In this document: one piece after another, positions 1-12,000 of the stretch
How the letters are laid out: the number at the start of each line of letters is the position of its first letter
How positions within the stretch are numbered: position 1 is the first letter of the stretch
Origin: Elysia marginata
Taxonomy: Eukaryota > Mollusca > Gastropoda > Plakobranchidae
Length of the DNA: 32,676 nucleotides
Assembly: GCA_019649035.1 (NCBI GenBank)
Contig: BMAT01006686.1
Location: forward strand, 119,186 to 151,861
Reading direction: 5' to 3'
Program-made: the position numbers and the translations under genes
The notes under the pieces: model-generated
Databases searched by the model: none
What the model saw: the letters and a program-made list of their open reading frames with translations, nothing else
What the model was told of the DNA's origin: nothing

Positions 1-91
1 AACTAAAAAAAAACAACCTCCAGCATATCCTAGAGTGAGCCTATTATTCCCAAAAGGCAAGTTTTTAACTACCCACAGACCCTCACCCACT

Positions 92-97
92 TTTATT
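92..97 (-). promoter_or_regulatory. Candidate AATAAA poly(A) signal overlapping the ATAD3 stop codon
   Basis: On the minus strand the last two bases of the TAA stop begin an AATAAA hexamer, and the next ~25 bases are G/T-rich, as expected downstream of a cleavage site. If used, the 3' UTR would be only 10-30 nt. A signal beyond the window's left edge is equally possible. Confidence 0.3.
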
Positions 98-3000
98 AAG
101 ATACTTTATCATCTGGTTTTTGTGGTGTCGCTGATTTTGATGGCTGCGAGGATGATGAAGGTGATGATGTAGATGTCGCAGATGGGTGATTCAGAGGCGG
201 TAATGTAGACTTGCTTTGCTTGCTAGTCTTGGTGCTGCGGAAGAAAACATCTGAGGTGTCCTCCCCCTCTTGCCAGGCCACTTTCTTTGCATGCTGCCCA
301 ATAGCATCATTCACAATGTCGTCCATCATCTCCACCGTTAATACACCATCTTCGGAAGCGTATGCCTTAGCCTGAAAAAGGATAATAATTAATAATGGTA
401 AAGATAAAAATGAAACCCAAATTAGGTTTTGGCCTCTTCACCACTTGACATACGCTGTACAAGCTGCTGCCCCACCAATTCAACGTTCTTGATAAATCAA
501 GTTTTTTTACATGTTTACGAAAATTCAAGATCCAGATCGAGTTTCCACACATATATCCTTACTAAAAACCTAGGTCATTTTCTGCAAATCTTCAAATTTT
601 AGATGTAGATCTAGATAGACCCTCTCTAACATCTTAAACTGTTTAAAATTTTCTTGACACACAGTGGACAATTTTATGTAGGAGTCAAGAGGTAAAGATG
701 AAACAGAAAAATGGTACATGTATGTACATTAAAGAGGAGGCCAGGGCACATCGATCACAAGAGAGAATTTTTCAGTTCATAACATATTGAAAAGGTGTGT
801 TTTATGACTTTGTGGTAATTGAAAAGATTACAACTCAACCCTCTCTTCCTCCCCCCACAGACAAGCCCTTTTCTACGCTGGTTGCCTCAAAGAAGTAGAC
901 TAGGTTATATACTAAGGCTTGCAGGGAGGTCCGTGGAGGATGCTCTTTTAATGATAAGGGCAAACTGAGCTATGCAAATTTGAGTGTAATGCATACTCTG
1001 AATTTGACGAAAAATTGCTCTGCTATGAGCCAAATTTTATCTCATTCTCAACCTTAAATTTTCACTAAAGCAATACATTTCAGTCGATTAATGGGTTCAG
1101 AATTTTTTTTTTTATCTATATTTTTTTTTTAACCATTAAAAGCCATACAGAAGACAAGAGGCTATTAATTACTGTCTGGGTGAATGAAGTTACTGCACAA
1201 CCATAAAAAATTAAACATACCTGCCAAGCAACTCCTAACTTGGAAATCTCCCTGCCAGACAGTCCTTCTGTTTTAGTTGCGATTTCAGCACACTTCTCAC
1301 CATAGTCGAACTCTGCCACACGAAGACGCCTGAAATACAAGCATTCGCAGCACATGTTTTGTAATCAACTTTGTATACTTCATGCATTAGGCCAGAGACA
1401 TAAACTGAACAGTCCAATTCAGATATTTTTAAACTTTTGAATAACACAAAATAAAAAAAATCAATTAATCACTATACCAGTAAACATAAAAGATAGTTGA
1501 CGCAAATAGTAAACTAAAAATAGTTTGAACAAATTAAGCTATATTTGTGGAGTTCACTTACAAAACCTACTTATTGAGTAATATGCATTTAACTGCACCT
1601 TAGTTTATTTTCGATTACGTAAAAAAATGAAACTACAATACCCCACCCCCCCAAAAAAAAAAAAAAAACCAACAAAAAAGAAAACATCCAACAACAACAA
1701 CAAAAAAAAAATAACTGAGGTCAAAACACATATGCATTGGGAGATCAGCTGAATACAATTATTATAAACCCTGTCCCCATGTTATTCATCCTTGGTGGGT
1801 TAACAAAATTGGTAAGACAGATAAATTGGTTTATCACAAATATTTTAAAAATCAAAACTACTTATTCTTTAAGTATAGACTTAACACAACCTAACATCTC
1901 TTGCAGACAATGTTGAGTGATCCCCTGCATTTGGGCAGCATAGCCTTAAAAACTTACCCAGCTTTGGCCTGGGCCGGCTCCAGTATAAACTTCTGGAAGT
2001 AGTGACGGACAAGCCTCTCTCTCTCCTGGTAAGTCGGGATCTCAAACTCTACCATCTCATCAAGGCGGTCGTTGATAGCCCAATCAAACTGTTCTGGTTG
2101 ATTACTGGCAAGAACTAGCATAAACCTGGCCGGTAAAATACACAATAGGTTTGCGTTAGTCACCACAGGATTTTTTCCCTCAGACGAAGAAAACAAAACA
2201 TGCAAATCCTTGAAATAAAAATGATAGAATTTTAGCTATTTCTATCAAAATCTTCTGCTGCAAGGCGGATACACATAGGATTATGCCTCCCGACGAGCTG
2301 TTGGATTGAGTCCTTCATACTTTTCGGCCCACTCCAGTTGACTGCTGTCATAATTAGTTATTTTGCAATACCTTGCTCCCGCCGTCTTCAAGGTCCTCCC
2401 TAATTCTCAGCTTTAGGGGTATTTGTTGACTCTTACAGTTTGCGTCAAAGTAGATGAAGTTAGTGATATTCTCTAGTTGTTCAATGTTTACTTTATTTGC
2501 GAGCTGCAATTTTCGGTTTTCTTTGCATTTTGGAAAAGCTCATTCTCTTTGCTGTATTTTTTTCACTGATTGCAATAGGTTGTTTAGATCATGTGCTGAA
2601 TGGGACATAAGGACTGTGTTGTCTGCTTAACCTATTTCTTTCACGCCATAGCAATGAATTTTTATTGTGTTAAATTTATTTCCTTTAGAGTCGTCGACTT
2701 TTCGCATGATTGCCTCTGTGTACAGAGTGAAAATTCCCGTAAAGACATTGCAGCCCTATCACATGCCTTTTTCAAAACATAAAACCAATTGATTGGATCA
2801 TTTTCTCATTGGATTGCTGCTTGTTGCCCTTAGGGTTCAGAATACAATTAATTATTTCAATTTGGCATTTTAGATCCTTTGAGACATCAACACTTATTTT
2901 GTGTAATCAATAAAGCACAAATGGAATTCTTTTCTGTATTTGTTCCTCTGGATTTTTCGACCATCATTTTCAGGTTAAAGATTTGACTTGCAGCCTATCA

Positions 3001-6000
3001 AAATGAGTCTTAAGTCAAAACTGAAAAATACATGTTGTAAGATATTAGTATTACAGAAAAGCTCATTTTCTCTACTTTCAAATACAACAAACAGAAAAGC
3101 TCTGTTATGCTTCTGACTGAAGTTGTGGTCGTTTGAAGTTGACATGGTTAGGACTTGTGAAATGTCAGAGAGGGGAGAAAATTGCATTTTGAGTTTGGAC
3201 AACTCCAAAGGTGTTATGTCCTTAGCGGGCATATCATTTAATATTAACACATAAAACATGAAATTTCAACATGGATCAGGTCTGAAAACTATTCACAAAT
3301 GGTTTTAGCATTCACACCTAAAATTTTAAAAAATTGACTTCTTAACACCCACTAAACTTTGAAAGCCTTCATCCCAAAATTAGACTGTGCAACTTAGGAC
3401 TCACAAAAATCTCCATAATGGCTTTATAAAATAGCTATTTCTTAGAGCAGATGTTACAATAACTCAAACATGCATAAAAAGTTAAAAAAAAAAAAACGAT
3501 TCACAGACATGTAGTATTTACTTTTGAGACTGCTCTCCTGTTCTGTACAAGAAAGCATTGAGTGTTGCTCGCATATCTTCACTGATAACTTCCTGGAAGC
3601 AAAAAAAAAACCAAAAAAAAAACCACTAACATCAGCTTGTTGTTAATTAGGACTCAACTTTCCCCCAAAAAATTTGGAAAAAAAAAACCAAGAGAACCTG
3701 AAACCAATGTCTAAGTGGTAAAGAAAACATTTGTAGATATAGCATAATAACTGATGGATCTGTCAAAGATATATCCTAGGAAGCAAGCACGTAAGTTTTA
3801 CTCTTCTGGCCATTTTCATCTTGCTAATCGGAATTTTGTGTCTACCATACTGGATTAGTATTGAAATGTGTTAACAAAGATGCTCTTACTGGCCAACAGA
3901 AGAATGCTCCCAGTGTCTTTCTATCTGCTTATGTTAAAAAGTTCATCAAAGGTTGGCACACTGTTTAGTACACAAACCCCTTTACAAAAAAACTTGATGC
4001 ACACAATTAACTTAGCAAGAAAACTGATCACATTCTAAGACTTTTTGTAATATTTAATCACTATTGTAAAAGATAAAGAAGGACCCCCCTCCTGATATTT
4101 TTTCTATGCTGCAATCAAGCAAACTTACTGTACTTCTTTTCCTTAGAAAAGCATCTGCTTCATCAACAAACAGGACCACACTGAGAATAATAGAAGAAAG
4201 CAGATAACATTTTAGCGTGTCTTGCATTTAAAAAAATTAGGAAGTTCAAAACAGATCAGATAGTATGAACCTGACAAGAACAAAATTGAACTTTAAATTT
4301 TTAAAGTCAAATGAACAGTATACATGAAAGAAGGGATGCAATTAGTGATCTGAAATTAGTTTGAATTAAGCAAATGATCAAATTACATATTATAGGTTTG
4401 AGTTATAAGAACTAGGCTATCAATCTCCAGGATTAGATCATGATTCAAATAACTCAAATGGGCACTACACGCATGTAAAAAAAAAGAACAAAATAACTAA
4501 AAATGTTGACACACAAGCAGGATCAAAATCTAATATTAAGATCCAGCCACAACAATATTATAAGCTCATTATTAATGCTAACAACACCCAGCAATCTTCA
4601 AACTAAGGCCATCACATTCACAGCAAACTTAACAATTGCTTTGTAGAAATCCTGAGACATGCAACTGTAAACAAAAAAGATCCTTCATGACAGCTTCACT
4701 CTGTCTAATTCAGAATAAATGAAAAACAACAATATCTTTTGTATGAATCTGCATGTCAAAGACCTTCTGGGCCTAGGCCTAGGCCATTGCGTAGGACTTA
4801 GCCTGCTAAGTACTTAGGCCTGGCTTACTGTTGCAAAATGGGGTAGCAAGAAGATAATAAAAAATGGCGGGGGCAATAATTTTAGGATTTCACTTCACCG
4901 CAGGTACAATTTTGAATACAGTCTTGATAGATACGTTAATTTTCCAGGTTTTTGCGGGTCCGATGTCCCATTTTCCAGGATTATTTTTGGGTAAAAGCAA
5001 ATTCTAGGGTTTTTCCATGCCTCCTAGAACTCCATGCCCATGCAAAGCTTTCACATAATGTCCATATCTTAGAATGTTCCTCAACTATTCAGTGATAACC
5101 TAGCATTTTAAATACAAACCAGGGAGAGAAACAAGAGATACAACCTGATGAAGACAGTGCTGTAGGAAAAGATGGAGGGTAGAAGAAAGAGAGGTAGACC
5201 AGCCACTGACTACATGGATCGCAGACCAAGATGTTGGCACAGACCACTGCACCCATTTATAAATGCTGCAAGGATAGAGAAGGATGGCGAGAACTTGTGA
5301 AGACATTTACGCTGTCAGCTACCCCCATCAGTGATGATGTTGAGAAGCGACAACCAACATGATAGTCTAAGAAAGATGTTTGACAGAAAGAAGAAAGTTT
5401 CCAGCTCTACTGACCCCTTCCTGCTGGTGTGTGCCCAATCAAACACCTTGTGCATGGCAGTGACGCCCTCCTTGCCCATCGGTGCCACATCTCCTCCCGT
5501 CATGATAGCATAGTGCATACCAGAATGTTTGGCCAAGCTCTACAAGAGAAAAACAGCAATGGGTTTCAAATCAAAATTTTAAGCTTATAAAATTGTTCTA
5601 TACTGAAGCAATACTCCATAAAACATAGTGAAAACCATGGATGCAAAATGGTAAAAAAAAAAAAAACACTTAAAAAACCTTATACAGAACCAAGTATTTC
5701 ATCTCACACAATAACAGACCTGCCATAATTACATCGGTAGATTCTAATACTATTATGAACGATCAAGACTAGATCAAATATCATCGTGAAAAAAGTTGAT
5801 GGAGACATAGAATACAATGATGTCACAACCTCACATAGCAAAAATTCACATATTAATTTAAAGACAAAATTATCCAATGTATCTCGGATCTAGATCTGAA
5901 TCTATACTGAGCCAAACAATGACTTGTAAGAGAGTAAGAAAATGGCATAAATTAACTCACAGAGCATTATCATGCACCAAGCCCCACATGGTAGATTGAT

Positions 6001-9000
6001 CCCTGTTAAGGATCTTATTGTGCTATTTTTTCTTCAAACTAAATGCTTTCTTTCATGTAGAATGCTCTCACCTAGCTCTACTTATAAGTACACCAGTTCA
6101 CTGTTTAATTTTGAAAGATTTAGTTCCGGAGCTCTAAATTGAAGGGCTGCTCTACCTTTTAATTTCTTGATTATCGCTGTAAATAATACATGTATGTGAT
6201 TAAAATGGCACATTTCCATCATGCTTAGTTCTAGCTATGATTTAGAGTTAGAAGATTGAATGTAACCAATTTAATCTCTCTCTCATGATTTTGTTTTTTG
6301 TTAAGACCACTGAGCCATGTTGCTCCACTGTAGTTGCGCAATAGTTTTCATTTATTTGTAAATAGATAAAATATTAGTAAAACATGCAGCTGGAAAAATT
6401 TCAATGGACAGAAAAAAAAAACCCTGAAAAAGCCACCAACATAGGTATTTTGGCAACGCTGAAAGAATAAAAACTAATCAGAATAAATTAGGTATTTTAG
6501 CAAAAAATCACTGTAACATCAACAGTAGGCTCACAAAAAGCTGTGAACAGGACTTAGGGTCTGACACGCTTGTATCTGCCAGGTTACCACATCCTCTACC
6601 AATACTTGTTACAACCAACTGCAGGTCTCCTAGTTATGATTTATTATGCCCCCTACCTTTGCAAACATGGTCTTTCCTGTGCCAGGTGGGCCATACATTA
6701 GAATGTTTCTGAAATAGCCGTTGTTCTTCTTGGTGTGTCTAGTAGCTATTGCTACATCTCTCAACTTCTCCTCCAAAGAGGGCTGAAAAGCAAAGTGTGA
6801 AAAAAAACCTTCAGATTTTATGTTCGAGGGAGACACTCCTTTGCCAATTTGATCTGTTTGCACATATTGATGAAAACAAGCCCAAGATTAAACTTCACAG
6901 AAGAAAGCATACATTAATTGATGAGCATAAAGAAAACAAATGCAAAGAGTGATCTTGAAAAGTTAATTATACATGAACATATACCAGACCAATCTGCTGC
7001 TTCTAAACCCAAAAAGGAAAATTTGGGCCTCAGATATAGACCAGAAATAATCAGCTGCAACAAGTACCTTCAATATGATGCCTTTCAAAGGGTCTTCTGG
7101 AGTGCGGAACAAATTTTGAACAGTCTGTAAAAACATCAAAGAAAAAGAGTTGTACAGACACAATCACACTAGATTACATTAGGTTCATTATCAGTTATAA
7201 CCAAATTAGGACACACAGCTGCTTTAGCTTTTGTAAGAATTTCCAGAAAATAACTCAGTAGAGAGATTACATCATTCAAACTTGGATAATCGAAATATTC
7301 GGCGAGTTCAAATTATACATTCCGATTATTGAATTACTTTTTTAAAATACATTGATAATTCAATGTTTGAATCATATGGACTTTAATTTTGTTACCACAG
7401 GGTTTGAAATATCTTAAGTGGGCTGTACCTAGATACCTTAAAGTTTTTTTCTTAATTTATAAATTTGTCCAATTTTAAGATCTTCATTTACAATTAACTG
7501 GAGCTGCCAATAGGGAAAGAGATTAGAGGTGAAACAAGAGTAACGTCCCTTTTCCAGAAGACAACACTCCAAAATACTATAGTGGTTATTGTAATCTAGA
7601 CCTAGATTGTAGGGTAAGTTTCTTACTTTTATAAACGATTTGACATCTAGAAATTAAAAACTATAGAGCTAAATAAAAAGTTAATCTTCAAAATAAATCT
7701 GTCCCATAAATTTTAAAAGATTGTCATATTTGTATTCATAAGATAGTGGAGAGACACCAGGAAAGTTCCGCTACTCTTGTTGAAATCTCATTCCCTATTT
7801 AATAATTAACACATCGGCACAAGAATTGGCTTTTTACTATTTGTAGGGTTACCAGTGCAAACAAGTCATATGTTCCAAAAATTTATTTTAACAGAAATCG
7901 AAGTCGAAAAACTGATTAATTTCTCTTTATTTAAAATCAATAGAATTCCTAATATTTTGCATCAAATTATTTGATAATAATTGAAAATTCTTAAGGTCTG
8001 GAAGCCTAGATAAATACACATTAAAAACAAATACTGCATTGCGATGTGAAATTAACCCACAGCCATCTGACTCATTCACACAGACCTGCCAACCTCTTTT
8101 GATTATGGATAGTAAGATATACTTGATATTCTCAAGTCCCAATAAATTTACCTATAAGCCGCCAAACAAAAAAAAAAAAAAAAGCAACTGAAACGCATAA
8201 AATTAGCTTGTTTTTTAAAATCAACCTTTAACATACATTTGAATGTCACTGTAATAATTTACATAATGAAATAAAGTATCATTAAGCAGTTAAGCAAATA
8301 AGGCCCACAAAAATCAGTTCTTCTTTGACTCCTACCTTGATAGGGTGTTTAGCTGCATCTCCTACAGTGAAACGTGATGTGTCTCTGACAAGGGAAGGTT
8401 TTCCTAGCCTGGCCTCGATAGAGCGGAACACCAAACCAAAACTGTGCTTCACTCCATAGTATCCAGTTACTAACAAAGTGGCACCACCTGCCTGAGAAGA
8501 GAAGAACAAAAACAGCATCAGACAAGCTAGACAATCGAGATCAGCTTCTAGTATTACATACACTTAATAAATGACAGAAAAGTCAGAAACCAGTTTACTA
8601 ATCTTTTAATAAAAGAGTTCACTGCCTATCAATCGAGTACGTTAAAATAACTTTGTTAAGTTCTCATCGTACAGTGTGAGCTAAGGGGTTTCTTATATGT
8701 ATTAACAATTGTATATTTAAGACTTTTCATTCAGCAAAAAGGATATAAAATAAAAAATAATCATTTTTTTTCACAGCGTAAAAAATATTTTTCATATCCC
8801 CAGCCCCCCAAAAAAAACAAAAACAAACTTAGACAGAAAATTTAATGCATCTGAAAAAAACAACAACAATAAGTCAACATAAAATTCTTTATGAGCTATC
8901 ACACTTACAAAGGCAGTGATCATGTTCCAGTTGTTGAGAAATGCTGTCATACCAGATCCTACAACAGATCCAATTGTTCTGTGAGAAAAACAAAATCTCT

Positions 9001-12000
9001 TATAAAAAAAAGAAGACATTTAACAGTGAATAAAGAATAGGCTTAAATTTAACCAAGATGTTCGGCTCTAGATGATCATTAAGGTCAAAATTTTGAATGA
9101 GGAAATGAGATATTCTATAGAGCTGAAATAAAAAAGCTGCAAGCCAATAGCTCATCTGTTCTTTATTTTGAGAGATGTTATCTTTACTCCCACAGATTTT
9201 TAACTTTTAAAACATCCCACAAATAGTCACATCACCTGATCAAGGCAGCATATAACTTAATCAAAACTAATCTCACCCCTTAAATAATTAAAGATTAAAC
9301 ATGTCACAGTCAGTCACCTTTTAAATTTTAATTTGCAATACATAAAAGTTTGAATAAGTCAGTACAAGAAGATTTTATAGGTCTAGACTGTTTTCAAGTT
9401 GATAACAGTTTTAGCAGCTGAAAAACTATTTGACAAGTTCACAAACTTTGAACTAGAAAGGGTGGAAAATCAAGTATTGAGTTTAAAAACATTGAAACAA
9501 CAGTATCAAAGACATATCGCCATCATTTATAATCGAAAGGTATACGTTTTGCTTTCCCTTCTGTCTTGCTGACTTACGTGATGGACTCAAGCCGTGTTTT
9601 TCTGTCCTCCTCTGCCTTAAGCTTTATTTGCTCTTTAATTATATCTTTGTTTTCTCTGTCTACCTGAGCTCTGCCTCTCATTTCGGCTTCAATCCTCTTC
9701 ATGTCATTTTTATGGCGTATTTCTGCTTCTTTTTCCATTGTGGCTGGAGAAAACAGAACAATAAATGACATGCTAGTATTATACTCTAAATTCAAAACTA
9801 TACAGTCCAGGTATCCGATTTTAAAAGCAGAAGGGACAAACTTTACATTTGAATCAACCAAAAATTGAAATATATCAGTACACATTACAAAAGAAAAAAA
9901 AATGAATCTCTTAATACAGTTTGAATTTAACAAATATTCAAATGATCCATATTTGAATTACACTGACTCAATCTCCAAGTAGAGGCTTCACAATTTTACC
10001 TTGGTTTAACATTTGTAGCCAATTCATAAATAAAAAATTTAAACCTGTCCTTGTCATATCTACAATTTGCAATAAGTGTCCTAGGATTGGAACTACATAA
10101 TTAATTAGAGTCATTGATGATTTGAAAAGCAAAACAAAAACAAACCCATTCTCATTGCTTCTTGCTTCTTCACTGATTCCTCTTGTCTTCTGAGGTTCTC
10201 ATCATTCATTCGTGACTGAAACGCAAAACAAAAAAGTATTTAATACGATCGAAAGTTCCTTAGAAGTAAATCAAAAGAATTTCTTTAAGCTTGATAATGG
10301 ATAGGCCGACTTTTAATTAGTCATAAAATTCTCTAATGTCTCTTTTACCAAGCTGTGCCTAACCACAAACAAAACTGAAAATTATTTAAAGTGGTAAAAA
10401 AACAAACTTACTTTACATTTTAAGACCAAAGCTTATTAGAAAAGGCAACATAAATAACTATAACATGACTTTACAAAACCCCCTATCCCCTACTGTAACC
10501 CCTGTAAATATACACATACATATGCCTCCAACAGCAACAAAGGTTTCTACCTGCTGTGCCAGTTGATCCTCATACCGCTTGCGTGCCAACTGGTCATCAT
10601 ACTGAGCCTTGTACTGATGCTGCTTGGTCTCCTCTGCCATTGTCTTACGGCGCTCTTCACCAGCCACCTTGACCTGCTCCATCTTGAGTTGCTCGACGTG
10701 AGCTTCATACTCCTGAAAATATATGTGCACATAGCTTTTTACTTACCGTTTGTAAGATACAATTTTTTTTTAACGAAACCAAATGTTGCTATATTGCATG
10801 GCAAAAAAAATCTTAGGCAAAGTGTAAGGGGCCCACATAAATAAAAGATTGAGAAAATTTTCAAAAGCTGATCTTTTTCGAATGGATTTTCCAACTGTAG
10901 ATTATGTAGAACATGCTCCCAATTATGGTGTATCAAGAATTTACATCTTCTGTACAATGCACAACATTGTACTTGTAAAGAAATAAAAAAGGAAAAAAAT
11001 GTAAATGAGGACATTTTGTATTTCTTTTAGAAATAGAACTTCATACTCAAGACTGTGTAAAGAGATTTATTTTAAAAACTAAAATTATAATAATGAAAAA
11101 ACATTTATATAGCGCTTTTACAAAAAGCTCAAAGCGCATTAGACAACAATAACGTTGACATCTTTTCAATACACATTCACAGAACAAAATAAAGTTAGGA
11201 CAGATACATTTGGAATAGGTGCGTTTTTAATTCAGTCTTGAACTCCTGCAAGTCCTTTATCTGTCGAATGGGCAGAGGAAGCGAGTTCCAAACGTGAGGA
11301 GATCCATATGAAAATGATTTTTCTCCATAGGTCTTAGTTTTCACTGCAGGTACAACTAACAAATCTTTACTGCCACTGCGCAATGTGCGAGATGGTTTTT
11401 AAGTTTTACGCTAATCATAGATGACAAATACAATGGTGCTTTGTTTTGTAGAACTTTGTGACAAAGTACAGCTAATTTAAATTTAATCCTAGAATCTACA
11501 GGAAGCCAATGTAGATGTACAAGAAAAGGTGTTACATGCTCTCTTTTGTTCTGATAAGTTCCACCACCTAGAAAGAACTACAACCTGACGGCTTACCTTG
11601 ATTTGTTTCTGATGCTCAATAGCTTTTGTTTTCTCTTGCTCTTGAATCAGCAACAACGCATCTCTGGCGTGCTCTGAAAAAAAAATTTTTTTTTTTTACA
11701 AAACTTAATAAATCATCAAGCAAGCAGTGAAGCACCAGACTAGAGCTTTTATTTTGAAATTATTATTTCTTTCACCTCATTATCATAGGGAAAGATTCAT
11801 GGAAGTAGAGGGAGGTAAAATGATAAGCAACAAACGATCTATGAGTATACGCAGGGTGAGGAGAGACGAGAGGAGGCATCAGCCCACGGAAAAAGAAGTT
11901 GACTTGTACAATTAAAAGGGAGTGACAGGCATTAAAAAAAAAGAAAATAGACAGAGAAAGAGAGAGCAGGAGCAAGAAGAGGAATGAGCTGGCGCAATTA

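Noticed and set aside
9574-9933. 119-codon single-frame gene
   Set aside because: Only the part 9743-9578 is coding, as ATAD3 exon 5; the N-terminal part is intron read-through.
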